This document shows, one piece after another, positions 24,154-33,981 of a stretch of DNA of 64,000 nt. Source of the stretch: Bacteriovorax sp. Seq25_V (GTDB lineage: Bacteria > Bdellovibrionota > Bacteriovoracia > Bacteriovoracales > Bacteriovoracaceae). Within the stretch, counting starts at the first letter, position 1, and each line of letters opens with the position of its first letter. Under the pieces are notes generated by a model. That model was given only the letters and a program-made list of their open reading frames with translations. It ran no database searches and was not told where the DNA came from. The position numbers and the translations under genes are program-made. Where the stretch lies: the NCBI RefSeq assembly GCF_000447795.1, contig NZ_AUNI01000021.1, forward strand, positions 350,824 through 414,823. Reading direction: 5' to 3'.

Positions 24154-25533
24154 ATGTCTGGAAAAATGTCGCTGGTAGTTCTTGCCGCGGGTAAGGGAAC
24201 AAGATTAAAAATGGATTTTCCTAAACCTCTAGCGCCCCTGCACAAACGTACTCTGATCGATTATGTAATTGATTCTCTTCAAAATCTTGGCGATTTTAAC
24301 TTCATTGTTGGTCATCAAAACGAGTTAGTTGAAGAGCATATAAAGAATAATTTTTCATCAAAAATGAGTTTCAATTTTATCGAGCAAAAAGAACAGTTGG
24401 GTACAGGACACGCTGTGAGAACGTACTTTGAAGGTTCAGAAGATGCAGACTCATACGAGTATACGTTAGTTACTTGTGCAGACACTCCACTTTTAACAAA
24501 AGATATTTTTGAAAAACTTCTAGTTGAAATTCAAAAGGGATATGATGGGGTTTGTGCAACCTTTAAAACAGAAAATCCTTTTGGTTATGGAAGAATTAAA
24601 AGATACAACAAAGGTTTTGAGATCGTAGAACAAAAAGATGGAAACCCTGACGACTTAAAAATTAACGAAGTAAATTCTGGCGTTTATATTTTCAAGACAG
24701 CTTACTTAAAAGAGCACGTATACGGACTTTCAAGTGATAATAAAGCTGGTGAGTTCTATTTAACAGATACTTTTAAACGTGAAGCAAATGTTGTACCAGT
24801 ACTTTTTGACGATAAAAGAAAGTTTCTCGGCGTTAATGATTTATTACAATTATCTGAAGCGGAAAGAGGTTTAATTATTGAGAGTACACGCTACTTACTA
24901 ACTGAAGTAGGGGTTCGTGTTCTAGATCCATCCCATACATATATTTATTCAAAAAATATTGGACGAAATAGCGTAATTCATCCAAATGTTACAATTGATG
25001 AGAACTGTGTAATTGGATCTGGTGTAACTATTGAGCCAGGTTGTTTTTTAGAAAATGCTGTCATCGAAGATGGGGCTCACATTAAGGCCAATACTTATAT
25101 TACAGATTCAATAGTTCGAAAAAAAGCAAAGGTTGGCCCAATGGCACACCTTCGCCCTGGAAGTGATATTGGGGAAGGTTCAAAACTTGGGAACTTTGTT
25201 GAGATTAAAAAATCGATCATCGGTAAGAATACTTCAATTTCTCACTTAAGTTATGTTGGAGACGCTGAAATTGGAGACCAGGTAAATCTTGGCTGTGGCT
25301 TTATTACTTGTAATTATGATGGTGCAAATAAGCATAAGACGATAATTGGAGACGGATCATTCATTGGTTCGGATACACAGATGATTGCTCCAATTGAGAT
25401 TGGTAAAGAATGCTACGTGGCGTCAGGGTCGACAATTAACAAGTCGATGGTCGATGGATCATTTGCAATTGCTAGAGGGCGTCAAGAAACTAAGGAAGGA
25501 ATGGCCCGCAAATTCATCAAAAAGAAGAGCTAG
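24154..25533 (+). CDS. glmU: Bifunctional GlmU: GlcNAc-1-phosphate uridylyltransferase/GlcN-1-phosphate acetyltransferase
   Basis: A 459-residue protein making UDP-GlcNAc for peptidoglycan and lipid A. The N-terminal pyrophosphorylase half begins LVVLAAGKGTRLKMDFPKPL and includes QLGTGHA and EVNSGVY. The C-terminal left-handed beta-helix acetyltransferase holds GPMAHLRPG, the catalytic-region CNYDGANKHKT and the trimer-facing repeats. ATG 24154 follows GTGGAG; the longer reading from 24091 lacks a binding site. glmS follows 78 bases later, so two steps of UDP-GlcNAc synthesis are adjacent. Confidence 0.96.
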   Translation: MSGKMSLVVLAAGKGTRLKMDFPKPLAPLHKRTLIDYVIDSLQNLGDFNFIVGHQNELVEEHIKNNFSSKMSFNFIEQKEQLGTGHAVRTYFEGSEDADSYEYTLVTCADTPLLTKDIFEKLLVEIQKGYDGVCATFKTENPFGYGRIKRYNKGFEIVEQKDGNPDDLKINEVNSGVYIFKTAYLKEHVYGLSSDNKAGEFYLTDTFKREANVVPVLFDDKRKFLGVNDLLQLSEAERGLIIESTRYLLTEVGVRVLDPSHTYIYSKNIGRNSVIHPNVTIDENCVIGSGVTIEPGCFLENAVIEDGAHIKANTYITDSIVRKKAKVGPMAHLRPGSDIGEGSKLGNFVEIKKSIIGKNTSISHLSYVGDAEIGDQVNLGCGFITCNYDGANKHKTIIGDGSFIGSDTQMIAPIEIGKECYVASGSTINKSMVDGSFAIARGRQETKEGMARKFIKKKS

Positions 25534-25569
25534 ACTAGCTTTTCTTGGCAAAATCGTCCTCTAAATGCT

Positions 25570-25610
25570 ATCTTTCCCTGATTAAATTATTAATTTTTTA
25601 AGGGAAAGAT
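25570..25610 (+). promoter_or_regulatory. Hairpin sequestering the glmS ribosome binding site
   Basis: ATCTTTCCC (25570-25578) is perfectly complementary to GGGAAAGAT (25602-25610), with a 23-base AT-rich loop. The right arm contains the Shine-Dalgarno sequence and ends one base before the glmS ATG at 25612. Pairing would hide the site. No glmS ribozyme core is visible in this 78-base gap. Confidence 0.5.
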
Positions 25611-25611
25611 T

Positions 25612-27441
25612 ATGTGCGGAATCGTAGGCCACCTTGGTCCTCAAAACTCAGTTGACGTCGTACTTGAAGGTCTAAAAAGACTTGAATATCGTGGTTATGA
25701 CTCGGCAGGTGTTTCATTTATTTCATCAAATAACGAACTAAAAATTTATAAGAAAAGTGGAAAAATCCAAAACCTCATCGATGAGCTTGAAGATAAAGAG
25801 ATTCACGCAAGATCATGCATCGGTCATACTCGTTGGGCGACTCATGGTGGTGTAACTGATACAAATGCTCACCCGCATGTGAATGAAGAGATGGGAATCG
25901 CTCTTGTTCACAACGGTATCATTGAAAATGCTAGTGAGATTAAAGAGTATTTATTAGGCCACGGAATTGAAATGAAGTCTGAAACTGATTCAGAGTCATT
26001 CCTTGGTCTTTTAATGTATAATACCAATAAAGGTCTTTCTCACAAAGATGCTGTTATCGCATCATTTTCAAAAATTAAAGGATTCTCAGCATTCGTAGTT
26101 CTTTTTAAAGATACAGCAGAAATTTTTGCAATCAAAAAAGGTGCACCACTTGTATGTGGAATGCATGAAGTAAACTCAGAAGTACTAGTTTCATCAGATC
26201 CATATGCGCTTGCAGGTATTGCTAATAAGCTATACTTTCCTGAAGATGAAGTTCTTTGCCACTTAAGTGTTGGTAACCAAAACTTATTAAACTTCTATGA
26301 ACTTAATGGGGAAAAGTCGAAAAGATATTTATCAAAGACGCAATCAATGGATCACGATCCTGCTTCTAAAGGTGATTTTGAGCATTTCATGCTGAAAGAA
26401 ATCTATGAGCAACCTGAACTAATTAGATCTCTTACGCAATTTTATTTTCAAGGAGAAGGAAAAGAAAGTCTTGAGGCCGCGACAAAGCTTCCGAGAAAAT
26501 CATTTCACATAACTGCTTGTGGAACAGCTTACTACGCAGGTCTTGTTATACGTGACTTCTTTGAAAAAATTAATAGAATCCCTTGTCATCCAGAATTGGC
26601 AAGTGAATTTAGATACAGAGATCCACTTCTTAACGAAGATGAACTCGCTGTTTTCATTTCACAATCAGGTGAAACTGCAGACACGTTAGCTGCTCAAGGT
26701 TTATGCAAAGAAAATAAGCTTAAAACACTTTCAATCGTAAACGTTGAGGGCTCAACTCTTTACCGTGACTGTGATGTAAACTTACTGATTCGTGCTGGTA
26801 CAGAAATTGGTGTAGCTTCAACAAAAGCATTTACACAGCAAGTTTTAACTGGACGTACACTATCAGCTGTTATTGCAAATGGTGGTGTTGATGATAAGTT
26901 TAGAAACGAACTTTCTGCAAAGTATACTCTTCTTGCCACTCGTATTGATGAGCTACTTGATAATGCAGAAGTGATAAAACAAGTTGCTAGTGATATTTAT
27001 AAATACAAAGGATTCTTCTACACTGGTAGAGGTGTTTATTATCCAATCGCTCTTGAAGGTGCTCTAAAGCTGAAAGAGATTGCTTACGTTCACGCTGAAG
27101 GTTATGCGGCTGGAGAGTTAAAACACGGTCCAATCGCTCTTATTGACGAAGAAAAAGTAAACGTTGCTCTTGTTGGTCCAGAATTATTTGAAAAAACGGT
27201 TTCAAATATTCAAGAGATCAAGGCAAGAAAAGGTGTTATCGTTTCAATTGGTCCGAAGGGAAATAAAGAATTAGAAGAACTATCTGATCACTTTATTCCT
27301 TTAAACTTTGATGGTCTTGAGGAATTAAGTCCTCTATACATTAACGTTGTAAACCAACTACTTGCTTACTATATCGCTAAGAATTTAGGTACAGATATTG
27401 ATAAGCCAAGAAACTTAGCAAAATCGGTTACTGTAGAATAA
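25612..27441 (+). CDS. glmS: Glutamine-fructose-6-phosphate aminotransferase (isomerising)
   Basis: A 609-residue GlmS, the first enzyme of hexosamine synthesis (fructose-6-P + glutamine to glucosamine-6-P). The N-terminal nucleophile Cys2 is in MCGIVGHLG; the glutaminase domain shows HTRWATHGG and NGIIENA. Two SIS sugar-isomerase domains follow (TACGTAYYAG; ISQSGETADT; EGALKLKEIAYVHAEGY), and the usual C-terminus KSVTVE is present. Expression may be limited by the leader hairpin. It runs into the helicase gene after three bases. Confidence 0.98.
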   Translation: MCGIVGHLGPQNSVDVVLEGLKRLEYRGYDSAGVSFISSNNELKIYKKSGKIQNLIDELEDKEIHARSCIGHTRWATHGGVTDTNAHPHVNEEMGIALVHNGIIENASEIKEYLLGHGIEMKSETDSESFLGLLMYNTNKGLSHKDAVIASFSKIKGFSAFVVLFKDTAEIFAIKKGAPLVCGMHEVNSEVLVSSDPYALAGIANKLYFPEDEVLCHLSVGNQNLLNFYELNGEKSKRYLSKTQSMDHDPASKGDFEHFMLKEIYEQPELIRSLTQFYFQGEGKESLEAATKLPRKSFHITACGTAYYAGLVIRDFFEKINRIPCHPELASEFRYRDPLLNEDELAVFISQSGETADTLAAQGLCKENKLKTLSIVNVEGSTLYRDCDVNLLIRAGTEIGVASTKAFTQQVLTGRTLSAVIANGGVDDKFRNELSAKYTLLATRIDELLDNAEVIKQVASDIYKYKGFFYTGRGVYYPIALEGALKLKEIAYVHAEGYAAGELKHGPIALIDEEKVNVALVGPELFEKTVSNIQEIKARKGVIVSIGPKGNKELEELSDHFIPLNFDGLEELSPLYINVVNQLLAYYIAKNLGTDIDKPRNLAKSVTVE

Positions 27442-27444
27442 AGA

Positions 27445-29682
27445 ATGAATTTGAATCACTTAAATATACAACAAAGAGAAGCTGTCCAAAATATTAACGG
27501 ACCAATGATGATTCTTGCTGGAGCTGGCTCTGGCAAGACTCGTACCCTTGTTTCAAGAATTTCATATCTTCTTGAAGAAAAGAATATAAGTCCATTTCAG
27601 CTTCTTGCACTTACTTTCTCTAATAAGGCCGCAAAAGAAATGCGCGATCGTATTGGAAGAGAAGTTAGTTGTGATGTTGGTGCTCTTCAAATTACAACAT
27701 TTCACGCATTTTGCGCGAAGGTTCTGAGGACTGAAGCTCAGTACTTAGGTCTTAGTAAAAGTTTTACAATTTATGATGGCTCTGAATCTAAAGCAGTTGT
27801 TAAAACAATTCTTTCGCGTCGAGGAATTTCACAAAAAGACGTTTCTCCTTTTGAAGTTCTTTACTTCATTGAAGATCTAAAAAATCATGGTCATTATCCA
27901 GACAGAAAAATTGAAGACAAAGATTATACTGTTGATAAGAGTGATATCTTTTTTGATATGTACCTTGATTATGAGCGTGAATTACATAAAGCAAACGCAC
28001 TCGACTTCGGTGGTTTAATAACTGCAGTAATTCAGTTATTTGAAAAATTTCCGGATGTATTAACTCGCTACCAAGAGCGTTTTCACTATCTCTTAGTGGA
28101 CGAGTATCAGGATACGAACCGTGCACAGTTTGATTTAGTAACTAAGTTAGCTGATAAGAAAAGAAATATCTGTGTGGTTGGAGATGAGGATCAGTCGATC
28201 TACTCTTGGCGAGGGGCAGATATTAGAAATATCTTGGATTTTGAAGAAGTATATCAAGACGCAAAAATTTTAAAGTTAGAGCAAAATTACCGTTCATCAA
28301 AAAATATCATCGAAGCCGCAGGGGCAGTTATTGCACGAAATACCCAAAGAAAGGGTAAGGATATGTGGACTGATAATCCAGAGGGTGAGTCTATTGAAAT
28401 CGTTGAGTGCCACTCTGATAAAGAAGAAGCAGAATTTGTTGCTACTCAAATTAGAGAACTCTCTAAAGAGAAACATCCTTACGACGAGATGGCAGTTTTC
28501 TATCGTACAAATTCTCAGTCTCGTTTGATTGAAGATGCACTTAGAAAATCAAATATTCCTTACCGCGTTGTTGGTGGGATAAAGTTCTATGAGAGAAAAG
28601 AAATCAAAGACCTTTTAGCTTACGTCAGAATTGTTGTTAACGACAAGGATTCACTGGCCATTAGTCGAATTATCAATGTTCCTGCGCGTGGTATAGGAGC
28701 CACTTCACTTCGAAAGATTGAAGATGAAGCAGTTAAAACTGAAGCTACTATGTGGGAAGTACTTCAGAATATTGTGGATAACCCTGAAGAATATAAACAC
28801 ATCAGATTAACATCGAGGGTGAAGTCGTCGCTTTCACACTTTGTTCAATTTATTAATGACTCTAAACTTGCCATTAGTAGAGGAGATAGCCCTTCTGATG
28901 TTTATGAAAAACTACTCCATGAGTCTGGTTATTATGAAATGCTTCGTGCCAGTAAAGATTATGAATCGATGGCAAGGATTGAAAACCTTGAGGAATTAGG
29001 TAATGCTATTGCTCAATTTGAAGAAGCAAATCCAAAGGCAGGCCTACTTGAGTTTATGGAGACGATCACACTTGATACAAGTGAGAAGAGTGAGGGGGAA
29101 GAAGACTCTGGAGAGGTTTCTTTAATGACTATTCACGGGGCTAAGGGGCTTGAGTTCTTCTACGTTTTTGTAACAGGAACAGAAGAAAATGTTTTCCCAA
29201 GCTATCGAAGTCTCGAAGATGGTGAAGATGCAATCGAAGAAGAAAGAAGGTTATTCTACGTGGCAATGACAAGGGCCATGAAAATGCTATATATCACTTT
29301 CGCTCAAGGAAGAATGTTATTTGGTCAGTTAAAATTTAATGGACCAAGTCGTTTTATCTCAGAGATTCCAAATAAATACTATCGTTGGAAAAAGATCGGC
29401 GGTGGATATCAAGATCGATCATCAAATTACGATAGTGACAGTAAAGATTGGGATGATTACTCTGATCCAGTATATGAAGAACCGGTTTATCGTGTGGAAA
29501 GCTCTCCTAAGAAGTCTGAATCTAAGTACCAGAAGGGACTTCGAATTGTGCATGGACTTTATGGTGAAGGAAAGATTTTAGATTGTGAGGGACCTAAAGG
29601 TGATGAACGAGTAACGATCCAGTTTAAAGATGGAGCAAAGAAGAAATTTATGGCTAAATTCGCTCCATTAACTATTCTCTAG
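27445..29682 (+). CDS. pcrA: UvrD/PcrA-type superfamily 1 DNA helicase
   Basis: A 745-residue 3'-5' DNA helicase for repair and removal of blocks to replication. The motifs are clear: Q motif LNIQQREAV, Walker A GAGSGKTRT, motif II DEYQDTNRAQ, motif III GDEDQSIYSWRGAD, motif IV QNYRSS, motif V MTIHGAKGLEF and motif VI RRLFYVAMTRA. The C-terminal Tudor-like region (GLRIVHGLYGEGKIL) is the type found in PcrA and UvrD. Translated directly after glmS. Confidence 0.95.
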   Translation: MNLNHLNIQQREAVQNINGPMMILAGAGSGKTRTLVSRISYLLEEKNISPFQLLALTFSNKAAKEMRDRIGREVSCDVGALQITTFHAFCAKVLRTEAQYLGLSKSFTIYDGSESKAVVKTILSRRGISQKDVSPFEVLYFIEDLKNHGHYPDRKIEDKDYTVDKSDIFFDMYLDYERELHKANALDFGGLITAVIQLFEKFPDVLTRYQERFHYLLVDEYQDTNRAQFDLVTKLADKKRNICVVGDEDQSIYSWRGADIRNILDFEEVYQDAKILKLEQNYRSSKNIIEAAGAVIARNTQRKGKDMWTDNPEGESIEIVECHSDKEEAEFVATQIRELSKEKHPYDEMAVFYRTNSQSRLIEDALRKSNIPYRVVGGIKFYERKEIKDLLAYVRIVVNDKDSLAISRIINVPARGIGATSLRKIEDEAVKTEATMWEVLQNIVDNPEEYKHIRLTSRVKSSLSHFVQFINDSKLAISRGDSPSDVYEKLLHESGYYEMLRASKDYESMARIENLEELGNAIAQFEEANPKAGLLEFMETITLDTSEKSEGEEDSGEVSLMTIHGAKGLEFFYVFVTGTEENVFPSYRSLEDGEDAIEEERRLFYVAMTRAMKMLYITFAQGRMLFGQLKFNGPSRFISEIPNKYYRWKKIGGGYQDRSSNYDSDSKDWDDYSDPVYEEPVYRVESSPKKSESKYQKGLRIVHGLYGEGKILDCEGPKGDERVTIQFKDGAKKKFMAKFAPLTIL

Positions 29683-29793
29683 AGGGTACTGGTTACTGGA
29701 TGCCCTCTGGTAAAAAATTCACAATTCAATAATAATATACAATAATTACACTTATAATGAGGGACCATATTGGTCTAATATTTAGGAGTCCGT

Positions 29794-32046
29794 GTGAAAA
29801 CTAAATCACCGCTAAAGATAATATTTATCGCATTCATATCATTTACAATAATTTTATCTGGTGCAATTTTCTATGCTTCAAAAAAACTCAAACCAGAAGA
29901 GCTTAAGCATATTATGGTTGGTCAACTTGAGAGCGCTTTTCCAAACTCTATCGTTAAGACTAGCTCCGTAGACTTCTCATTAGGATTAACATCGGTTCTC
30001 AATATTCACGGTGTTGATATTACTTTGAAAAAGCCACGTGCCTTTCCTCTTTTACAGCTTGATAACCTTCGCCTTGAAATTCCATTTTGGGCAATCCTAT
30101 TCGGGGGAGGGAAGATCGAACTTGTCGCAAATAGTCCAAAGGTAAACTACATCGAATTTGATAAAACTTCGAACTGGGTTTATGCCATGACAGCAAAAAA
30201 TGCTAAGGTAACAACTAAGAAAGTAGAAAATACTAAGAAAGATGATAACGGATCAGTAGAAGAAGAGAGTTCTGAACTTGTAATTCCTGGTTTTATTGCT
30301 GCATCTGAATTGAATATTAAGGTTCAAAACTTAGAGCTTGATTATAAGCTTGCTGACAAATCTTCTGGACAAATAAACGTTGAGAAGCTTTTACTAAAAG
30401 ATGTTGGAGTAAAGTCAACGACAGCTTTTGAATTAAAATCAGCACTTGATCTTTTAAAAGGTACTCCAAACCATACAAAGCTTGATCTCTTAATTATAGG
30501 TGAGTCTCATCTTTTTAACTATATTAAAAACAAAGAGTTGGAAGTTAAATCCCAGGTGATTTTATCAAATATCGAGAATTCATTAGTACTTAGACCTATT
30601 AAAAAAATTTCGTTGAATTCATCAATGCACCTTAAAAAAGATAAATCTATTCTCGTAGATTTTGTTACTTCTCTAGAAGAGAAGCAGATTCTAAAAGGGA
30701 AGTTTGAAAGTAATAAAGGAGCTTCAAGAGTTAAAGATTTAGAACTCAATCTTGTGATTAGAGATATTCTTGATCTCGTTATTGCTGCTGATAAATTACC
30801 ACTACTTTTAAATGGTGGAGAGCAGTTTGAAATGAAAGGTGAAGTCGAGCTTGGCGAGAATCTAATTCCAAATATTGACTTTAACACAATTAAAACAATT
30901 AAAGTTAAGAAGGATAATATTGTTGCAGATGTTAGTGTTTCAGGAACACTTAAGAAAAGTGGACTTAGAGCAAATGTTGATGTCGATGTATTCTCTGGAA
31001 AAGTTAGTGCGATGACTTCGTTGAGCACAAACTGGAAGTCAGAGAGTTTTGCAAAGCTTGCGCCGATTGATATAAATATTGTTGCAAGGGATATGAAAAT
31101 CGACCCAACCTCTTTTATGGCAAATGCGAGTGAAGATACGAATGTACATAAAAAGAATGGGACTAAAGCAGAAGTGGCAGAAAAAAATAAGGCGGGGCCA
31201 CAAAAGATCGTACTTCTTCCTGTTCCAGTAAAGGTTAAAACACAGTTCAGTAATATCTTGATAGGCACAGCAAAACTCACTGGAGTAATAGATGTTGTAG
31301 GTGCTCAGAAAGGAATCAACATCTCATCATCAAACTTGAGACTTGATGAAGGGCAAATTGATCTCGGAGCAAATGTTACAATCAGTGGAAAAGATTTAAA
31401 AAACAGTTTTGATCTTAAGCTTAATAGACTTAATCTTCACTCATTGGTGGGTATGATTCCAAAAGGGATTTTAGACACGCTCTCTGGGGAAGTTAGTGGT
31501 GAAATAAAAGGACATGCTATTGGTGAAAAGTATTTTGCAAATGTCGCAGTGAAATTGAACCAGGGGAAGCTTGAGAAAATTAATATTGGTCAGTATGTAG
31601 ATGGTTTTATTGAAAAACTTGGGCCACTTAAAGACAAAATAGATGCTGACAGTTTGAAGGTTAATGGAGAGTTTTCAACGTTATCTTTTAAAGGAACATT
31701 TGATAATTCACGCCACCAAGTTACAAGCTCTGAATTTATCGATAAAGGTCATAAGATCAATTTTCAGTCGAGTGGTAATATTTATCTCACTGGTAATAAG
31801 AAAAGCTCGCTTGATGTGAAACTAAAAGTTACAGATGCCAAACTTGCAAAACAAATGAAGTCTGCAATAGGAACGGACACATTTCCAATGACTTTAAGTG
31901 GGACAGGTTACGCCTTAAGTCCAGATTATACAAAGACGCTCAAGTCTGTTGGAAAATCTGCTATTAAAGAACAGGGAACACAGCAACTAAAAAAATTACT
32001 TAAGGGACAAGATCCAAAAAAACTATTGAAAGGATTGTTTAAATAA
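29794..32046 (+). CDS. AsmA-like inner-membrane-anchored protein
   Basis: A 750-residue protein with one N-terminal membrane helix (IIFIAFISFTIILSGAIFYAS) and a long periplasmic region rich in beta-strand repeats. The pattern (ANSPKVNYIEF; LKSALDLLKGTP; ISSSNLRLDEGQIDLGANVTISG; a C-terminal SLKVNGEFSTLSFKGTFD) is that of AsmA/DUF748-type bridge proteins, which help move phospholipids to, or maintain, the outer membrane. A Lys/Glu-rich low-complexity insert lies near residues 440-470. The start is GTG 29794, five bases after AGGAG. The next gene overlaps it by one base. Confidence 0.8.
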   Translation: MKTKSPLKIIFIAFISFTIILSGAIFYASKKLKPEELKHIMVGQLESAFPNSIVKTSSVDFSLGLTSVLNIHGVDITLKKPRAFPLLQLDNLRLEIPFWAILFGGGKIELVANSPKVNYIEFDKTSNWVYAMTAKNAKVTTKKVENTKKDDNGSVEEESSELVIPGFIAASELNIKVQNLELDYKLADKSSGQINVEKLLLKDVGVKSTTAFELKSALDLLKGTPNHTKLDLLIIGESHLFNYIKNKELEVKSQVILSNIENSLVLRPIKKISLNSSMHLKKDKSILVDFVTSLEEKQILKGKFESNKGASRVKDLELNLVIRDILDLVIAADKLPLLLNGGEQFEMKGEVELGENLIPNIDFNTIKTIKVKKDNIVADVSVSGTLKKSGLRANVDVDVFSGKVSAMTSLSTNWKSESFAKLAPIDINIVARDMKIDPTSFMANASEDTNVHKKNGTKAEVAEKNKAGPQKIVLLPVPVKVKTQFSNILIGTAKLTGVIDVVGAQKGINISSSNLRLDEGQIDLGANVTISGKDLKNSFDLKLNRLNLHSLVGMIPKGILDTLSGEVSGEIKGHAIGEKYFANVAVKLNQGKLEKINIGQYVDGFIEKLGPLKDKIDADSLKVNGEFSTLSFKGTFDNSRHQVTSSEFIDKGHKINFQSSGNIYLTGNKKSSLDVKLKVTDAKLAKQMKSAIGTDTFPMTLSGTGYALSPDYTKTLKSVGKSAIKEQGTQQLKKLLKGQDPKKLLKGLFK

Positions 32047-33077
32047 TGAAGTATGAAAAAAAAGCACCACTTATATGGAATGGTAGAAGTTTAGAGTTAC
32101 TCGATCAAAGATTATTACCACATCAGCAAGTTGTCGTGAATGTTACGACTGTTAAAGAATGTTATGATGCGATTAGAGATATGGTTGTTAGAGGTGCTCC
32201 TCTTATTGGATTCACTGGAATCTGGGGTGCTGTTTTAAGTTGTATTAATAATGGAAATTTTGAAGAAGATATTGCTTACTTAAAAGAAGCAAGGCCAACT
32301 GCGATTAATCTTGTTTATGAATTAGATCGTTGTTTAGGAATCTTCAGGACAAATGGACCAGAGGGACTAAAAGAGAAGATTATCGACTTTGCAAATGAGC
32401 AAATGGCTAAGCTTGGTAGAGATAATCAGAAAATGGCTGATCTGGCATTAGAATTCATGGATAAGAATTATCACAGTGAAAATTATACATTTCTGACTAT
32501 CTGTAATACGGGATATCTTGCATGTGGGCCAATGGGAACAGCTCTTGGTGTTATTTCGAATGCAAACTCTAAAAACCGCTTAGCAAAAGCTTATGCAACT
32601 GAGACGAGACCTTATTTGCAAGGATCACGTTTGACGGCATACGAAATGATGACGGAAGAGATTCCTTTTGAAATCATCGTTGAAGGTGCCTTTTCTTATC
32701 TTTTAAAGACGAGAAAGATTGATGCTATTTTTGCTGGGGCTGATCGTATCGCTAGAAATGGTGATACAGCAAACAAGATTGGGACTTCAACACTTGCAAT
32801 TGTAGCAAAAGAGTATGGTGTTCCATTTTTTATAGTAGCCCCAACTAGTTCTTTTGATTTACAAATTGCTCATGGAGATCAAATCCCAATTGAATTAAGA
32901 GATGAAAAAGAAATTACTCATATTTCAGGACAGGCTATTGCACCAATAGGGGCAAGGGCGTTAAACCCTAGTTTTGATGTGACTTCTTCAAAGCACATCA
33001 CAGGAATTTTCTGTGAAAATGGAGTAATTACTGACTTTGACCCAGAAAATGTGAGAAGGATTGTTCAGGGTGAGTAA
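32046..33077 (+). CDS. mtnA: Methylthioribose-1-phosphate isomerase
   Basis: A 343-residue protein of the eIF2B-related MtnA family, converting methylthioribose-1-P to methylthioribulose-1-P in the methionine salvage pathway. The family blocks VRGAPLIGFTG, CNTGYLACG (catalytic Cys), YATETRPYLQGSRLTA and FAGADRIARNGDTANKIGT (catalytic Asp) are present. No other salvage gene is nearby, so it may serve a wider role such as 5-deoxyribose-phosphate disposal. It overlaps the neighbouring phosphatase gene by eight bases. Confidence 0.94.
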   Translation: MKYEKKAPLIWNGRSLELLDQRLLPHQQVVVNVTTVKECYDAIRDMVVRGAPLIGFTGIWGAVLSCINNGNFEEDIAYLKEARPTAINLVYELDRCLGIFRTNGPEGLKEKIIDFANEQMAKLGRDNQKMADLALEFMDKNYHSENYTFLTICNTGYLACGPMGTALGVISNANSKNRLAKAYATETRPYLQGSRLTAYEMMTEEIPFEIIVEGAFSYLLKTRKIDAIFAGADRIARNGDTANKIGTSTLAIVAKEYGVPFFIVAPTSSFDLQIAHGDQIPIELRDEKEITHISGQAIAPIGARALNPSFDVTSSKHITGIFCENGVITDFDPENVRRIVQGE

Positions 33078-33981
33078 TTACAAAGCATCTATTGATATTG
33101 GTTCAAATAGTACATTACTTCTTATTATGGATGTTAGCGAAAAGAAGATCCTTGCAGAAGAGTCTAGGATTACTGGACTTGGGAAAAATCTTGATAAGAC
33201 GGGATGTTTTGAAGAAAGTTCAATGGAAGCTACTTATGATGCACTAAGCGTCTATTGTGATATTGCAGAAAGTTTTAATATCAATCCAGAAGATATAATA
33301 GTGACGGCAACTGAAGCATCTCGTGTTGCAAAGAATGCGCAAGAGTTTTTTAAAAGAATAAGAGATGGTTTAAGAATTAGAATCCAAACAATTACTGGAG
33401 AAGGTGAGGCTTACTATACTGCCTATGGAATCTGTGCCATGGCGAAATCTCTAGGACAAGAAGTTGTTATTCTTGATGTTGGCGGGGCTTCTTCTGAATT
33501 TATTAAAATTCAAACAAATCCTTTTAAAATTTTAGAAACAATTTCTCTTCCAATCGGTTCGGTTCGAACTACTGACTGGTTGGAGAATGGGCTTTTTCAT
33601 TCTGAGCTCGATAAGATTTATGCAAAATTTGATTTGAAAAACTATATGAATACACCAATTCTTGGAGTAGCAGGAACATTAACCTCTCTAGCTCTTATGA
33701 TAGAAAATGCTAATGAGTATGATGCGGATTTAATTAACAATTTAAGTGTAAATGTTCAAAATTTTCAAAGCTTTGTAAGTGAAAAGCTTGTTGATTCAAC
33801 TAGTGAAGATTTTGAAAAATATAGTTTTTTAGGAAAAAGGGCCACTACTATCAGGGGTGGTGGAATTTGTTGTGCTGAGCTTTTGAAAAAAGTAAATTGC
33901 CCTAAAATTATGTTTTCAACTTTTGGATTACGTTACGGAACATTACTTAGTGGAGGAATTGATGGAATATACCTTATATAA
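33070..33981 (+). CDS. Ppx/GppA-type phosphatase
   Basis: A ~303-residue actin-fold phosphatase of the exopolyphosphatase/guanosine pentaphosphatase family. The phosphate-1 loop is IDIGSNSTLLLI, then VTATEASRVAKN, the catalytic-region Glu in GEGEAYYTAYG, and the phosphate-2 loop VILDVGGASSEFI. It is a single-module form without the C-terminal HD-like extension of longer Ppx proteins. Start chosen at GTG 33070, nine bases after AAGGA; TTG 33061 is possible. It probably hydrolyses polyphosphate or (p)ppGpp-related nucleotides. The gene for a cNMP-binding protein overlaps its 3' end by 20 bases. Confidence 0.88.
   Translation: MSNYKASIDIGSNSTLLLIMDVSEKKILAEESRITGLGKNLDKTGCFEESSMEATYDALSVYCDIAESFNINPEDIIVTATEASRVAKNAQEFFKRIRDGLRIRIQTITGEGEAYYTAYGICAMAKSLGQEVVILDVGGASSEFIKIQTNPFKILETISLPIGSVRTTDWLENGLFHSELDKIYAKFDLKNYMNTPILGVAGTLTSLALMIENANEYDADLINNLSVNVQNFQSFVSEKLVDSTSEDFEKYSFLGKRATTIRGGGICCAELLKKVNCPKIMFSTFGLRYGTLLSGGIDGIYLI

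Noticed and set aside
25534..25611. glmS ribozyme
   Set aside because: The gap is only 78 bases and lacks the conserved ribozyme core; just a simple hairpin is seen.
29679..29710. Hairpin over the helicase stop codon
   Set aside because: The stem CTAGAGGG/CCCTCTGG is followed by A-rich, not T-rich, sequence, so it is not a rho-independent terminator.
30519..31280. 253-codon minus-strand ORF inside the AsmA-like gene
   Set aside because: Shadow of the coding strand; low-complexity Ser/Phe-rich product and no ribosome binding site.
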